Shown one piece after another: positions 23,731 to 31,582 of a stretch of DNA of 64,000 nt. Source of the DNA: Chitinophaga parva (GTDB lineage Bacteria > Bacteroidota > Bacteroidia > Chitinophagales > Chitinophagaceae). The stretch covers positions 1,550,001 to 1,614,000 of the forward strand of contig NZ_QCYK01000002.1 of the NCBI RefSeq assembly GCF_003071345.1. The letters are read 5' to 3'. The notes below the pieces were generated by a model, which was not told the DNA's origin, did no database searches, and was given only the letters and a program-made list of their open reading frames with translations. The position numbers were made by a program, and so were the translations under genes. Each line of letters starts with the position of its first letter. Position 1 is the stretch's first letter.

Positions 23731-24852
23731 ATGCACGATCATTCCACGTCAGACATAGCGGCCTTCCTGGCCGACCCTGGTTTTGCGGCCTGGGTAAAAT
23801 ATGGAGAGCAACATCAATACTGGACGGCCTTCCTGGAGGCACATCCCCATCAGCGGGAAGTGGTAGAGCAGGCCGGCGCCATTATCCTTGCTGCCGCCAG
23901 TATGCCCATACATTACCCCGAAGAGGCGGAAAGACGCCAGCTCTGGGGCCGGATAAATAGTGCATTGCAGGCAGAAGCCGTGGTGGCCGCCACGGCCCCG
24001 CCGGACCACGCGCCGGTACCGTTGCAGCGCAAGCCCCGCCGCCATGGCTGGTGGGCCGCTGCTGCCGCGGTGCTGGCCGGTTGCATCGTGGTGCCTTTGC
24101 TGTGGCAACGCCATGCAAAGGTGGATAACTACGCGGTACTGCTGCGCCGCGCCGGCCTCTCTGCGGACCACCGCACAGAAGCCCGCAATGAAGGCAATAA
24201 GCCCCTGTGGGTTTCCCTGCCGGATGGTAGCTCCGCCGTGCTGGCGCCGGGTGGGCGCCTTACCTACGCGGATGATTTTACCGCCAGGAACCAGCGCGAG
24301 GTATACCTCTCCGGCGCTGCTTTCTTTGAAGTCCAGAAAAAGGCCACGCATCCTTTTGTCGTATATGCGTCTACGTTAGCAGTCAAAGTGCTGGGCACCA
24401 GTTTTTCGGTTACCGCACCCAATGATAAACCCGAAGTACAGGTGCAGGTGAAGTCTGGTAAAGTGCTGTTGTACACCGGTGCGGAAACCCATAGCCTGGT
24501 AGTAAATGCCCGGCAGAAAGCAGCGCTGACCAACGGGCAGCTGTTGCTCACGGAAAAACCGGAAGAAGCGGCCAAGGCCACCCCGGAAACGGAGCCCAGC
24601 GCACTCGCTGCTGCAGAGCAGGTGCCCCTTACGTTTGAAGACGCCTCCATCCCGGAAGTGTTCTCCACCCTGGAAGAGGCCTACGGCATTCATATTAATT
24701 ATGATAAAGCGCAGCTGAGCCACTGCCGGCTTACGGCCTTCCTGAGCGATGAACCGCTGCCGGAAAAGATCCGCCTGATCTGTAAGGCCATCGGGGCGCC
24801 CTATGAAATTAACGGGAGCGAGGTGACCATCCGGGGAAAGCGTTGTAATTAA
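23731..24852 (+). CDS. FecR-type anti-sigma factor
   Basis: A 373-residue inner-membrane regulator. It has a cytoplasmic N-terminal part, one membrane helix (about 109-125, WWAAAAAVLAGCIVVPLLW), a FecR domain (about 155-260: VSLPDGSSAVLAPGGRLTY, GAAFFEV, VKVLGTSFSV) and a C-terminal DUF4974/STN-like domain (about 298-370: VPLTFEDASIPEVFSTLEE). It should hold the ECF sigma factor until the TonB receptor signals substrate. The sigma partner at 22294 is on the same strand but separated by the beta-lactamase gene. The SusC with STN domain follows after a repeat-rich 486-bp gap. Confidence 0.9.
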   Translation: MHDHSTSDIAAFLADPGFAAWVKYGEQHQYWTAFLEAHPHQREVVEQAGAIILAAASMPIHYPEEAERRQLWGRINSALQAEAVVAATAPPDHAPVPLQRKPRRHGWWAAAAAVLAGCIVVPLLWQRHAKVDNYAVLLRRAGLSADHRTEARNEGNKPLWVSLPDGSSAVLAPGGRLTYADDFTARNQREVYLSGAAFFEVQKKATHPFVVYASTLAVKVLGTSFSVTAPNDKPEVQVQVKSGKVLLYTGAETHSLVVNARQKAALTNGQLLLTEKPEEAAKATPETEPSALAAAEQVPLTFEDASIPEVFSTLEEAYGIHINYDKAQLSHCRLTAFLSDEPLPEKIRLICKAIGAPYEINGSEVTIRGKRCN

Positions 24853-25338
24853 CACAGTTTAAATTATCATATCAGTACACGTAACAAAACGGTATAGCTG
24901 TCGTACACCCGGGGTGTAACCCGCTGTAATAAATAACACTTTTACTATGCTAACAGTATACTACCAGTATGTATACTGCATGCTAGCAGTTTGTATAGTC
25001 CGGCGTAACAAAACGTATAGTCATCATAAACACAGGTAACAAAACGGCATCATCTTATTACTTAATCCACATAGTCCGAAGCAAACAGTATAGTAATTAC
25101 AGTCTCACTACACATAGTCCGAATCCGTAAACGAAATCGAAACAATTATTATCAACCAAGCTGTCTAAAAAACCACGTATGACGAAATTCCTCACCTAAG
25201 ATCTTGTGCAAAAAAAAACCGGCGGTATGGCAGTACCACCGGTATGATTTTCCACGAGCAGTTACACCTTGACCCATGCAAGCCTGCATGGGAAAGGCCC
25301 GTTATTGCTCATTTCTAATCCAGATTCATTTCCAAGTT
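24853..25338. promoter_or_regulatory. Repeat-rich leader between fecR and susC, 486 bp
   Basis: No gene is seen. It contains three copies of GTAACAAAACG (24881, 25004, 25036), two copies of CACATAGTCCGAA (25068, 25111), a palindrome TACACCC-G-GGGTGTA (24904-24918), an inverted repeat CAGTATAC/GTATACTG (24954-24978), and a terminator-like hairpin at 25218. This density suggests a regulatory region for the susC operon. Confidence 0.55.
25211..25250 (+). terminator. Hairpin with A8 and T4 flanks upstream of susC
   Basis: ACCGGCGGTA pairs with TACCACCGGT (one mismatch) around a 6-nt loop, preceded by eight A and followed by ATGATTTT. It could terminate the fecR transcript or attenuate the susC leader. 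Confidence 0.55.
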
Positions 25339-28300
25339 ATGAAAAAACGATTACCTGTCCATGATTTAATAGGTCTAATCATGCGAATAAGCATTTATCA
25401 GCTACTGCTGCTTACAATTTTTACCCAGGTGACCTTCGCCACTGCCGGCAAGGCCCAGGAGGTGCTCGATAAAAAGATCACCTTTGCGGCCCGCCAGGAA
25501 ACGGTGGACAAAGTGCTCGCCGATATTGGCAAACTGGCCAAGGTGAAATTCCTCTATAGCTCTACCCTGATCGGCTCCGACCGCAGGGTGGATTTCTCGG
25601 CAAATGACCGCCAGCTGGGCGCTGTGCTGGATTCCCTCCTGGGGCCCCTGCAACTGGCCTACGAGGTATCCGGCCACCAGATCGTGCTGAGCCGCACCTA
25701 TTCTTATGACGCTGCCAACCGGGTGGCCGCCGTGGCGGTGACCGGCCGGGTAACGGACGAGAAAGGCATGGGCCTGCCCGGCGTGACCGTAAAGGTGAAA
25801 GGCACCACCAATGGTACCACCACCGATGTAAACGGTCACTTTAAACTGAACGTGCAGGACGACAACGCCACCCTGGTGTTCTCCTTCGTGGGGTATACTT
25901 CCCAGGAAGTGGCCCTGGCCGGCCGCGCCACGCTGAACGTATCCCTTACTGCTTCTGCCAACTCCCTGAATGATGTGGTAGTAGTAGGTTACGGCCAGCA
26001 GAAAAAGGCGTCCATCACCGGTGCCATTGCTGCGATCAACTCCAAAGACATTGAGAACGCCCACGGCGGTTCTACGGTGAGCACCACGCTGGCCGGTAAG
26101 ATCCCCGGTGTTACCTTCCGCATGAGCGACGGCCGCCCCGGCGCCAGCGCGGACATCAACATCCGTAACATGGGCAACCCGCTGTACGTAATTGACGGAA
26201 TCCAACAGGACGCAGGCCAGTTCAACAACCTGTCGCCCAACGACATTGAAAGCATTGCTGTACTGAAAGACGCCTCGGCGGCTATTTACGGGGTGCGTGC
26301 GGCCAATGGCGTGATCGTGGTGACCACCAAGCGCGGTAAACTGGGCGCGCCCAACCGCTTTAACGTGGACGCCTACACGGGCTGGCAGAACTGGAGCCGG
26401 TTCCCCAAGGTGACCAATGCCTATGAATGGCAGGAGGCCAAGGTGGAAGCGGACATTAACCAGAACGGCACTACCAATATGACACGCGAGGAACTGGCCA
26501 AATGGAAACAAGGCACCGAAAACGGTTACAAGAGCTTTGACTGGTACAAGTTCATCGTGAAGCCCAATGCGCCTTTGTACTCTGCCAACCTGAATACTTC
26601 CGGTGGTTCTGACCGTATTAACTATTACGTGTCCGGCACTTACCTGAAACAGTATTCTGTACTGGGCCGCCAGTTCACCTTTGACCGCGCTAACTTCCAG
26701 AGCAATATCGATGCAAAGGTGAGCAACCGCCTGCGCCTGGGCATGCAGATCAACGGCCGCCTGGAAACCCGCGACCAGCCTGGTGTTCCAGGTGGTGACG
26801 ACTATTGGGAAGCGCGCTTTGCCATCCTGCGTAACACGCCGATGGAAAGACCGTATGCCAATGACAACCCCAAGTACCCGAATGACATTGGCCATAACAC
26901 GGAAAACTGGGCCCTGCAGAACAAAACCCTGTCCGGCTACTGGCACAGCGACTGGCGCGTACTGCAGACCAACGTGACCGGCGAGTACGACCTGCCCCTG
27001 AAAGGCCTTACCCTGAAGGGAATGTTCTCCTACTATTATGCAAACCAGATCATGAACGGCCATGAATACACCTATGATGTGTATACTTATGATGCCGGGT
27101 CTGATACTTATAAAGTGACTGGCGGTAGCTCCAACCCCTGGCGTGAAAGGGCGAATGAGTATGTGATCTCCCCCGTAACCCAGCTGCAGCTGAACTACAA
27201 CCGTACCTTCGGCAAGCACACGTTTGGTGCCACCGCGCTGAATGAAAGGATTGAGCGCCACCATATTTATAACTGGCTGCACGCGGTGCCTACCAACAAC
27301 GTACTGCCCATCGTGTTCTTCTCCGACATGGATACCTACACGGACCAGGATACGTATGAAAACCGTATTGGTTATGTAGGCCGTTTCACTTACAACTACG
27401 CTAACAAATACTACTTTGAAGCCAGTGCCCGCCGCGATGCTTCTTACAAATTTGCACCGGACCACCGCTGGGGTACTTTCCCCTCCGTATCCGGTGGCTG
27501 GCGTATTACAGAAGAGCCCTGGTTCCGCAACCTGGTAAGCCAGCAAACCCTGGGCGACCTGAAACTGCGTGCTTCTTACGGTTCACTGGGTGATGATGAT
27601 GTAGGGCTGGCGGATTACGCTTACCTGCCTGGTTACAACTACGGTTTCCTGCCGCAGAGCATTTACCAGAGCAACACCTACCTGTCTACCGTGATCCTGG
27701 GCGGCCAGTCTGTGAAAGGTGCCCGCAGCACCGGTGTACCCATTACCAACGTATCCTGGTTCACCAGTAAGATCTTTGACGTGGGTGCCGATGTGTCCCT
27801 GCTGCACGATAAACTGACGGCTACCGTGGATTACTTCAACCGCAAACGTACCGGCCTCCGTGGCCCGAAATACGACGTGCTGATGCCTTCCGAGCTGGGT
27901 TACAGGCTGCCGGACCAGAACGTGAGCAGCGACCAGGTGCGCGGTGGTGAACTGTCTCTCAGCTATCGCAACAGCAAGAATGGCTTTACCTATAGCGTGG
28001 GTGGTAACGTGTCTTACGCACGCCAGAAGTTCCTGGATTCCTACAAACCCCGCTTTGGCAGCCACCTGGACCAGTACTACAACTCCGGTGAGCACCGCAA
28101 CAGTAACCTGTTCTGGGGTTATGAAGCTATTGGTCAGTTCCAGAGCCAGGAGCAGATCGATAACTACAAGGTGAACATTGATGGCAGTAACAACAGGACC
28201 CTGCTGCCCGGTGACCTGATCTACAAGGATATCAATGGTGATGGGGTGATCGACAACCAGGATACCCGCCCCATTGGCTATGGTACCGGTAAAACGCCCA

Positions 28301-28806
28301 TTGTGAACTTTGGCCTGAACTTCAGCTTTGCTTACAAGGGCTTTGACCTGAACATGAACTTCTCCGGCGGTGCCATGTATTCCTTTAACCGCAACTGGGA
28401 AATGCGCTGGCCCTTCCAGAATGGGGGTGCGCTGCAACGCATTTTCTACGACAGCCACTGGCACCACGAAGATCCGTTTGACCCGAACAGCAAATGGATA
28501 GCCGGTAAGTATCCTGCCATGCGCTTTAACGATGGAGGCCACAGCGATTATAACAAGAGCTCCACTTTCTGGCTGGTGAATGTGCACTACCTGCGCTGCC
28601 GTACGCTGGAGCTGGGCTACTCCCTGACCAAAGGTCTCCTGGAACGCACCAAGATCTCCAAGGCACGCATTTATGTGAACACCAATAACCTGTTCTCTCT
28701 TGACAACACCCACCAGTATGGCGTGGATGCGGAGATCTATGACGACAACGGTCTTACTTATCCGCAGAGCAAATTCGTGAACGTGGGCGTTAATCTTTCC
28801 TTCTAA
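25339..28806 (+). CDS. SusC/RagA-family TonB-dependent outer-membrane transporter with STN domain
   Basis: A 1155-residue receptor. In order: signal region (about 13-40), STN signalling domain (about 47-120, KKITFAARQETVDKVLADIG), carboxypeptidase-regulatory-like domain (about 130-215, VTGRVTDEKGMGLPGVTVKV), plug (about 220-335, with the TonB-linked motif NDVVVVGYGQQKK and YVIDGIQQD), and a 22-stranded barrel. The STN domain indicates signalling through FecR to an ECF sigma factor, and the fecR gene lies just upstream. It would import a glycan or peptide fragment together with the SusD protein 13 bp downstream. Start ATG 25339 (MKKRLPVHD) is chosen over the track extension because it fits the SusC leader. 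The substrate is unknown. Confidence 0.93.
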   Translation: MKKRLPVHDLIGLIMRISIYQLLLLTIFTQVTFATAGKAQEVLDKKITFAARQETVDKVLADIGKLAKVKFLYSSTLIGSDRRVDFSANDRQLGAVLDSLLGPLQLAYEVSGHQIVLSRTYSYDAANRVAAVAVTGRVTDEKGMGLPGVTVKVKGTTNGTTTDVNGHFKLNVQDDNATLVFSFVGYTSQEVALAGRATLNVSLTASANSLNDVVVVGYGQQKKASITGAIAAINSKDIENAHGGSTVSTTLAGKIPGVTFRMSDGRPGASADINIRNMGNPLYVIDGIQQDAGQFNNLSPNDIESIAVLKDASAAIYGVRAANGVIVVTTKRGKLGAPNRFNVDAYTGWQNWSRFPKVTNAYEWQEAKVEADINQNGTTNMTREELAKWKQGTENGYKSFDWYKFIVKPNAPLYSANLNTSGGSDRINYYVSGTYLKQYSVLGRQFTFDRANFQSNIDAKVSNRLRLGMQINGRLETRDQPGVPGGDDYWEARFAILRNTPMERPYANDNPKYPNDIGHNTENWALQNKTLSGYWHSDWRVLQTNVTGEYDLPLKGLTLKGMFSYYYANQIMNGHEYTYDVYTYDAGSDTYKVTGGSSNPWRERANEYVISPVTQLQLNYNRTFGKHTFGATALNERIERHHIYNWLHAVPTNNVLPIVFFSDMDTYTDQDTYENRIGYVGRFTYNYANKYYFEASARRDASYKFAPDHRWGTFPSVSGGWRITEEPWFRNLVSQQTLGDLKLRASYGSLGDDDVGLADYAYLPGYNYGFLPQSIYQSNTYLSTVILGGQSVKGARSTGVPITNVSWFTSKIFDVGADVSLLHDKLTATVDYFNRKRTGLRGPKYDVLMPSELGYRLPDQNVSSDQVRGGELSLSYRNSKNGFTYSVGGNVSYARQKFLDSYKPRFGSHLDQYYNSGEHRNSNLFWGYEAIGQFQSQEQIDNYKVNIDGSNNRTLLPGDLIYKDINGDGVIDNQDTRPIGYGTGKTPIVNFGLNFSFAYKGFDLNMNFSGGAMYSFNRNWEMRWPFQNGGALQRIFYDSHWHHEDPFDPNSKWIAGKYPAMRFNDGGHSDYNKSSTFWLVNVHYLRCRTLELGYSLTKGLLERTKISKARIYVNTNNLFSLDNTHQYGVDAEIYDDNGLTYPQSKFVNVGVNLSF

Positions 28807-28819
28807 AAGCAGACAAACG

Positions 28820-30754
28820 ATGAAGAAATTAGCATATATCCTGATAGGTGGCGCGCTTTGCTGGAGCGCTTGTAAGAGTGATGCAGACTTCCTGCAGCAT
28901 TCCCCCTCCAATATTCTTACGGATGACCAGGTGTGGGCGCATTCGGACCTGGTACTTTCCGTACTGGCCGACCTGTATGACCGCTACCCGGATTACAATA
29001 CCCAGAGCAACAACGCCACCGCGCAATCGCTGGAGAACTGGGCGGAGTTTGCCAACTTTGATGAGGCATTCCCTTCAGAAGCAGGCCAGTACTACCGTGT
29101 ACAGAACGCGAACCTGGATTATTTCTACCCGCAGCTGGGCTACAGCAATGGCCCGTACAGCACTTACTGGGACTACAACTACCTGCGTGACCTGAACCTG
29201 TTCATCTCCAAGGATTCTTCTGCCACGATAGGCCAGGGAGACCGCACCCGCTACATGGCGGAAGCGCGTTTCCTGCGTGCCGCCGTGTATTTTGAAGAAG
29301 CAAAACGGGTAGGCGGTGTGCCCATCATCACGGCTCCGATGACCTATGATTACAGTGGTGATCCTACCTACCTGCAGCACCCACGCAACAAGGAATCTGA
29401 AGTATACGATTTCGTGATCAGCGAGCTGGAAGCCATCAAGGATTCCCTGCCCAATGACCTGAACGACCGCTCCCGCGCCAGCAAAGGCGCCGCGCTGGCG
29501 ATGGAATGCCGCGCCGCACTCTATGCCGGTTCCATTGCCAAATTTGGTGCTACCAAGGCAGCGGCCATGCTGCCCGGTGGTGAAACCGGTATCCCTGCAT
29601 CCATGGCAGACGGTTATTACCAGAAAGCATTGAAAGCCGCGCAGGAACTCATTGGCCTGAACACCTATTCTTTGTATACCAAGAAGTCAGACGACCTGTC
29701 AGATAACTTTGCCAGCGTATTCACAGACAAATCCAGTCCGGAGACCATCTTCGCGAAGGATTATAAACTGAAAAGCGGCAAGGTGGAAGGCTGGACCCTT
29801 TCCAACTCTCCCCGTACTTCCCAGGAAGAGCAGCAGGGGGGCCGCCTGAACCCCTCCCTGAACCTGGTAGCGATCTTTGAAAAACTGGACAACACCTTTG
29901 CCCCGCCGGCTATTACCAATACAGACGGCACACCTAAACTGTATGACAAGCCGCAGGATATCTTTGCCGGCCGCGATGCCCGCCTGGAAGGCACAGTGAT
30001 CGTTCCCGGTGCATCGTTCAAAGGGTTCACCACGGATATTCTTGCCGGCTGGGTGAGGCCCGATGGCAGCATTGTGAGCGGTACCAAGTTTGGCGATACG
30101 AAAGACATTGATGGCAAGGGTGAGCGTGAAGTAGTAGGCGTGGATGGACCGCTGGATGGTATAGAACTGGCCACACAGACCGGCTTCTTCATCCGCAAAT
30201 ACATGGACCCTTCAGTGGGTTCCGGCCGTATTGGTACCCAGAGTGAAGTATGGTGGATCCGTTTCCGTTATGCAGAAGTATTGTTGAATGCCGCGGAAGC
30301 TGCATTTGAACTGGGCCAGCCCGCGGTAGCAGCGGATTACCTCAGCCAGGTGCGCGCCCGTGCAGGCTTTAAAACACCGCTCACTGCAGCGGATGTTACT
30401 TTCGACCGCATTGTGCACGAACGTAAGGTGGAACTGGCCTTTGAAGGGCATGAGTTTTACGATATGAAACGCTGGCGCATTGCAGACGTGGTATGGAACG
30501 GCCAGAAAATGACTGCTACAGATGTGGTAAGCGACCTGTCTAACGCAAAACGCATCAACACCCAGGTATATGGCCTGTGGCCCTACCGCTACTTCAGCCC
30601 GGGCACTGCCAATGATGGCAAATGGCTGTACAAGGTGGTGAAGCCTTCCCGTGTAACGGAAGCGCACAACTTCCGCATGGGTAACTACTACTCCGCCATT
30701 TCCCAGGATATCCTGAATAACAATCCTAAGATCGTCAAGAATCCTAACCAGTAA
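28820..30754 (+). CDS. SusD/RagB-family surface lipoprotein
   Basis: A 644-residue lipoprotein with lipobox LCWSAC (Cys at 18). It has the SusD layout: an N-terminal SusD-like region (FLQHSPSNILTDDQVW), TPR-like helices with the typical RFLRAAVYFE, and a C-terminal RagB/SusD part with RYAEVLLNAAEAAFELG, HERKVELAFEGHEFYDMKRW and a final NPNQ-type end. It forms the lid that captures substrate over the SusC barrel. It lies 13 bp after susC and 15 bp before the DUF3823 gene, a clear operon. Confidence 0.93.
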   Translation: MKKLAYILIGGALCWSACKSDADFLQHSPSNILTDDQVWAHSDLVLSVLADLYDRYPDYNTQSNNATAQSLENWAEFANFDEAFPSEAGQYYRVQNANLDYFYPQLGYSNGPYSTYWDYNYLRDLNLFISKDSSATIGQGDRTRYMAEARFLRAAVYFEEAKRVGGVPIITAPMTYDYSGDPTYLQHPRNKESEVYDFVISELEAIKDSLPNDLNDRSRASKGAALAMECRAALYAGSIAKFGATKAAAMLPGGETGIPASMADGYYQKALKAAQELIGLNTYSLYTKKSDDLSDNFASVFTDKSSPETIFAKDYKLKSGKVEGWTLSNSPRTSQEEQQGGRLNPSLNLVAIFEKLDNTFAPPAITNTDGTPKLYDKPQDIFAGRDARLEGTVIVPGASFKGFTTDILAGWVRPDGSIVSGTKFGDTKDIDGKGEREVVGVDGPLDGIELATQTGFFIRKYMDPSVGSGRIGTQSEVWWIRFRYAEVLLNAAEAAFELGQPAVAADYLSQVRARAGFKTPLTAADVTFDRIVHERKVELAFEGHEFYDMKRWRIADVVWNGQKMTATDVVSDLSNAKRINTQVYGLWPYRYFSPGTANDGKWLYKVVKPSRVTEAHNFRMGNYYSAISQDILNNNPKIVKNPNQ

Positions 30755-30769
30755 ACCGAACAATTGGTC

Positions 30770-31483
30770 ATGAAAAAATCCTTTTTATATAGCGCAGGCC
30801 TGCTCCTTCTTTTGGGAGCGGCCGCCTGCAAAAAAGATAACTACACCGCGCCGGGCACCGACTTTACCGGGCATATCACCTACCAGGGCGAACCGATCGG
30901 CGTGCAACAGGGCAACGGTAACGTATACTTTGAACTGTGGCAGTCCGGCTACGGCAAGCTGACCCCCATCAATGTGTACATTGCGCAGGATGGCAGCTTC
31001 TCCGCTAAATTGTATGACGGCACTTACCGCATGGACTTCCCCACCGGCCAGGGCCCGTACCTGCCGCCCGGCGGGCATTATGGTGATACCACTACCATCA
31101 CTTTATCCGGCAGCAAATCCCAGGATTTTGAAGTAATGCCTTACTACATGATCCGCAATGCCAAGTTTGCCTTTTCTGCCGCGGATAGCAGCATTACCGC
31201 TACTTTCAGCCTGGACACCATCGTAAAGGACCCGGCCCTGGTAAAAGGTATTGAAAAGGTGTACCTCCTGGAAAATGCACAGGTGATCTCCGACCTGCAG
31301 TACAACGTGGCGGCTACTTCCGTGGACGGGGGAAGCCTTACCAGCCTGCAGAACTTCAACATGAAGATCAAGGTGCCGGCATCCCAGTACCAGGGCCATA
31401 CCGCCGCCTTTGCCCGCATAGGGGTGAAGATTGCCGGTGTGGATGATATGCTGTACTCCCAGGCAGAGAAAATTAATCTGTAG
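30770..31483 (+). CDS. DUF3823-type SusCD-associated lipoprotein
   Basis: A 237-residue lipoprotein with lipobox AAAC (Cys about 20). The N-terminal beta-sandwich resembles a carboxypeptidase-regulatory fold (FTGHITYQGEPIGV, YDGTYRMDFPTGQGPY), and the C-terminal half is a second beta domain. The pattern and position match DUF3823 proteins, which follow SusC/SusD pairs in many Bacteroidota and are thought to be accessory surface glycan-binding proteins. Start ATG 30770 is preferred to TTG 30764. A GC-rich hairpin follows at 31533. Confidence 0.8.
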   Translation: MKKSFLYSAGLLLLLGAAACKKDNYTAPGTDFTGHITYQGEPIGVQQGNGNVYFELWQSGYGKLTPINVYIAQDGSFSAKLYDGTYRMDFPTGQGPYLPPGGHYGDTTTITLSGSKSQDFEVMPYYMIRNAKFAFSAADSSITATFSLDTIVKDPALVKGIEKVYLLENAQVISDLQYNVAATSVDGGSLTSLQNFNMKIKVPASQYQGHTAAFARIGVKIAGVDDMLYSQAEKINL

Positions 31484-31532
31484 CGTATCTTTTACACTTA
31501 AAGGCGAATGCCTATCTTACTGCCAGTTTCTC

Positions 31533-31565
31533 ACCCGGGCGTGTCTTTCGCGCCCGGGTTTATAA
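31533..31565 (+). terminator. GC-rich hairpin ending the susCD operon
   Basis: ACCCGGGCG and CGCCCGGGT form a perfect 9-bp stem with a 9-nt loop, followed by TTATAATT. The weak T run may allow partial read-through into the DUF4965 gene 18 bp on. Confidence 0.65.
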
Positions 31566-31582
31566 TTAACCATTTGCATGTC

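Noticed and set aside
25402..27546. 714-codon minus-strand open frame within susC
   Set aside because: The susC frame on the plus strand is clearly real by domains. The antisense frame shows no recognisable domain.
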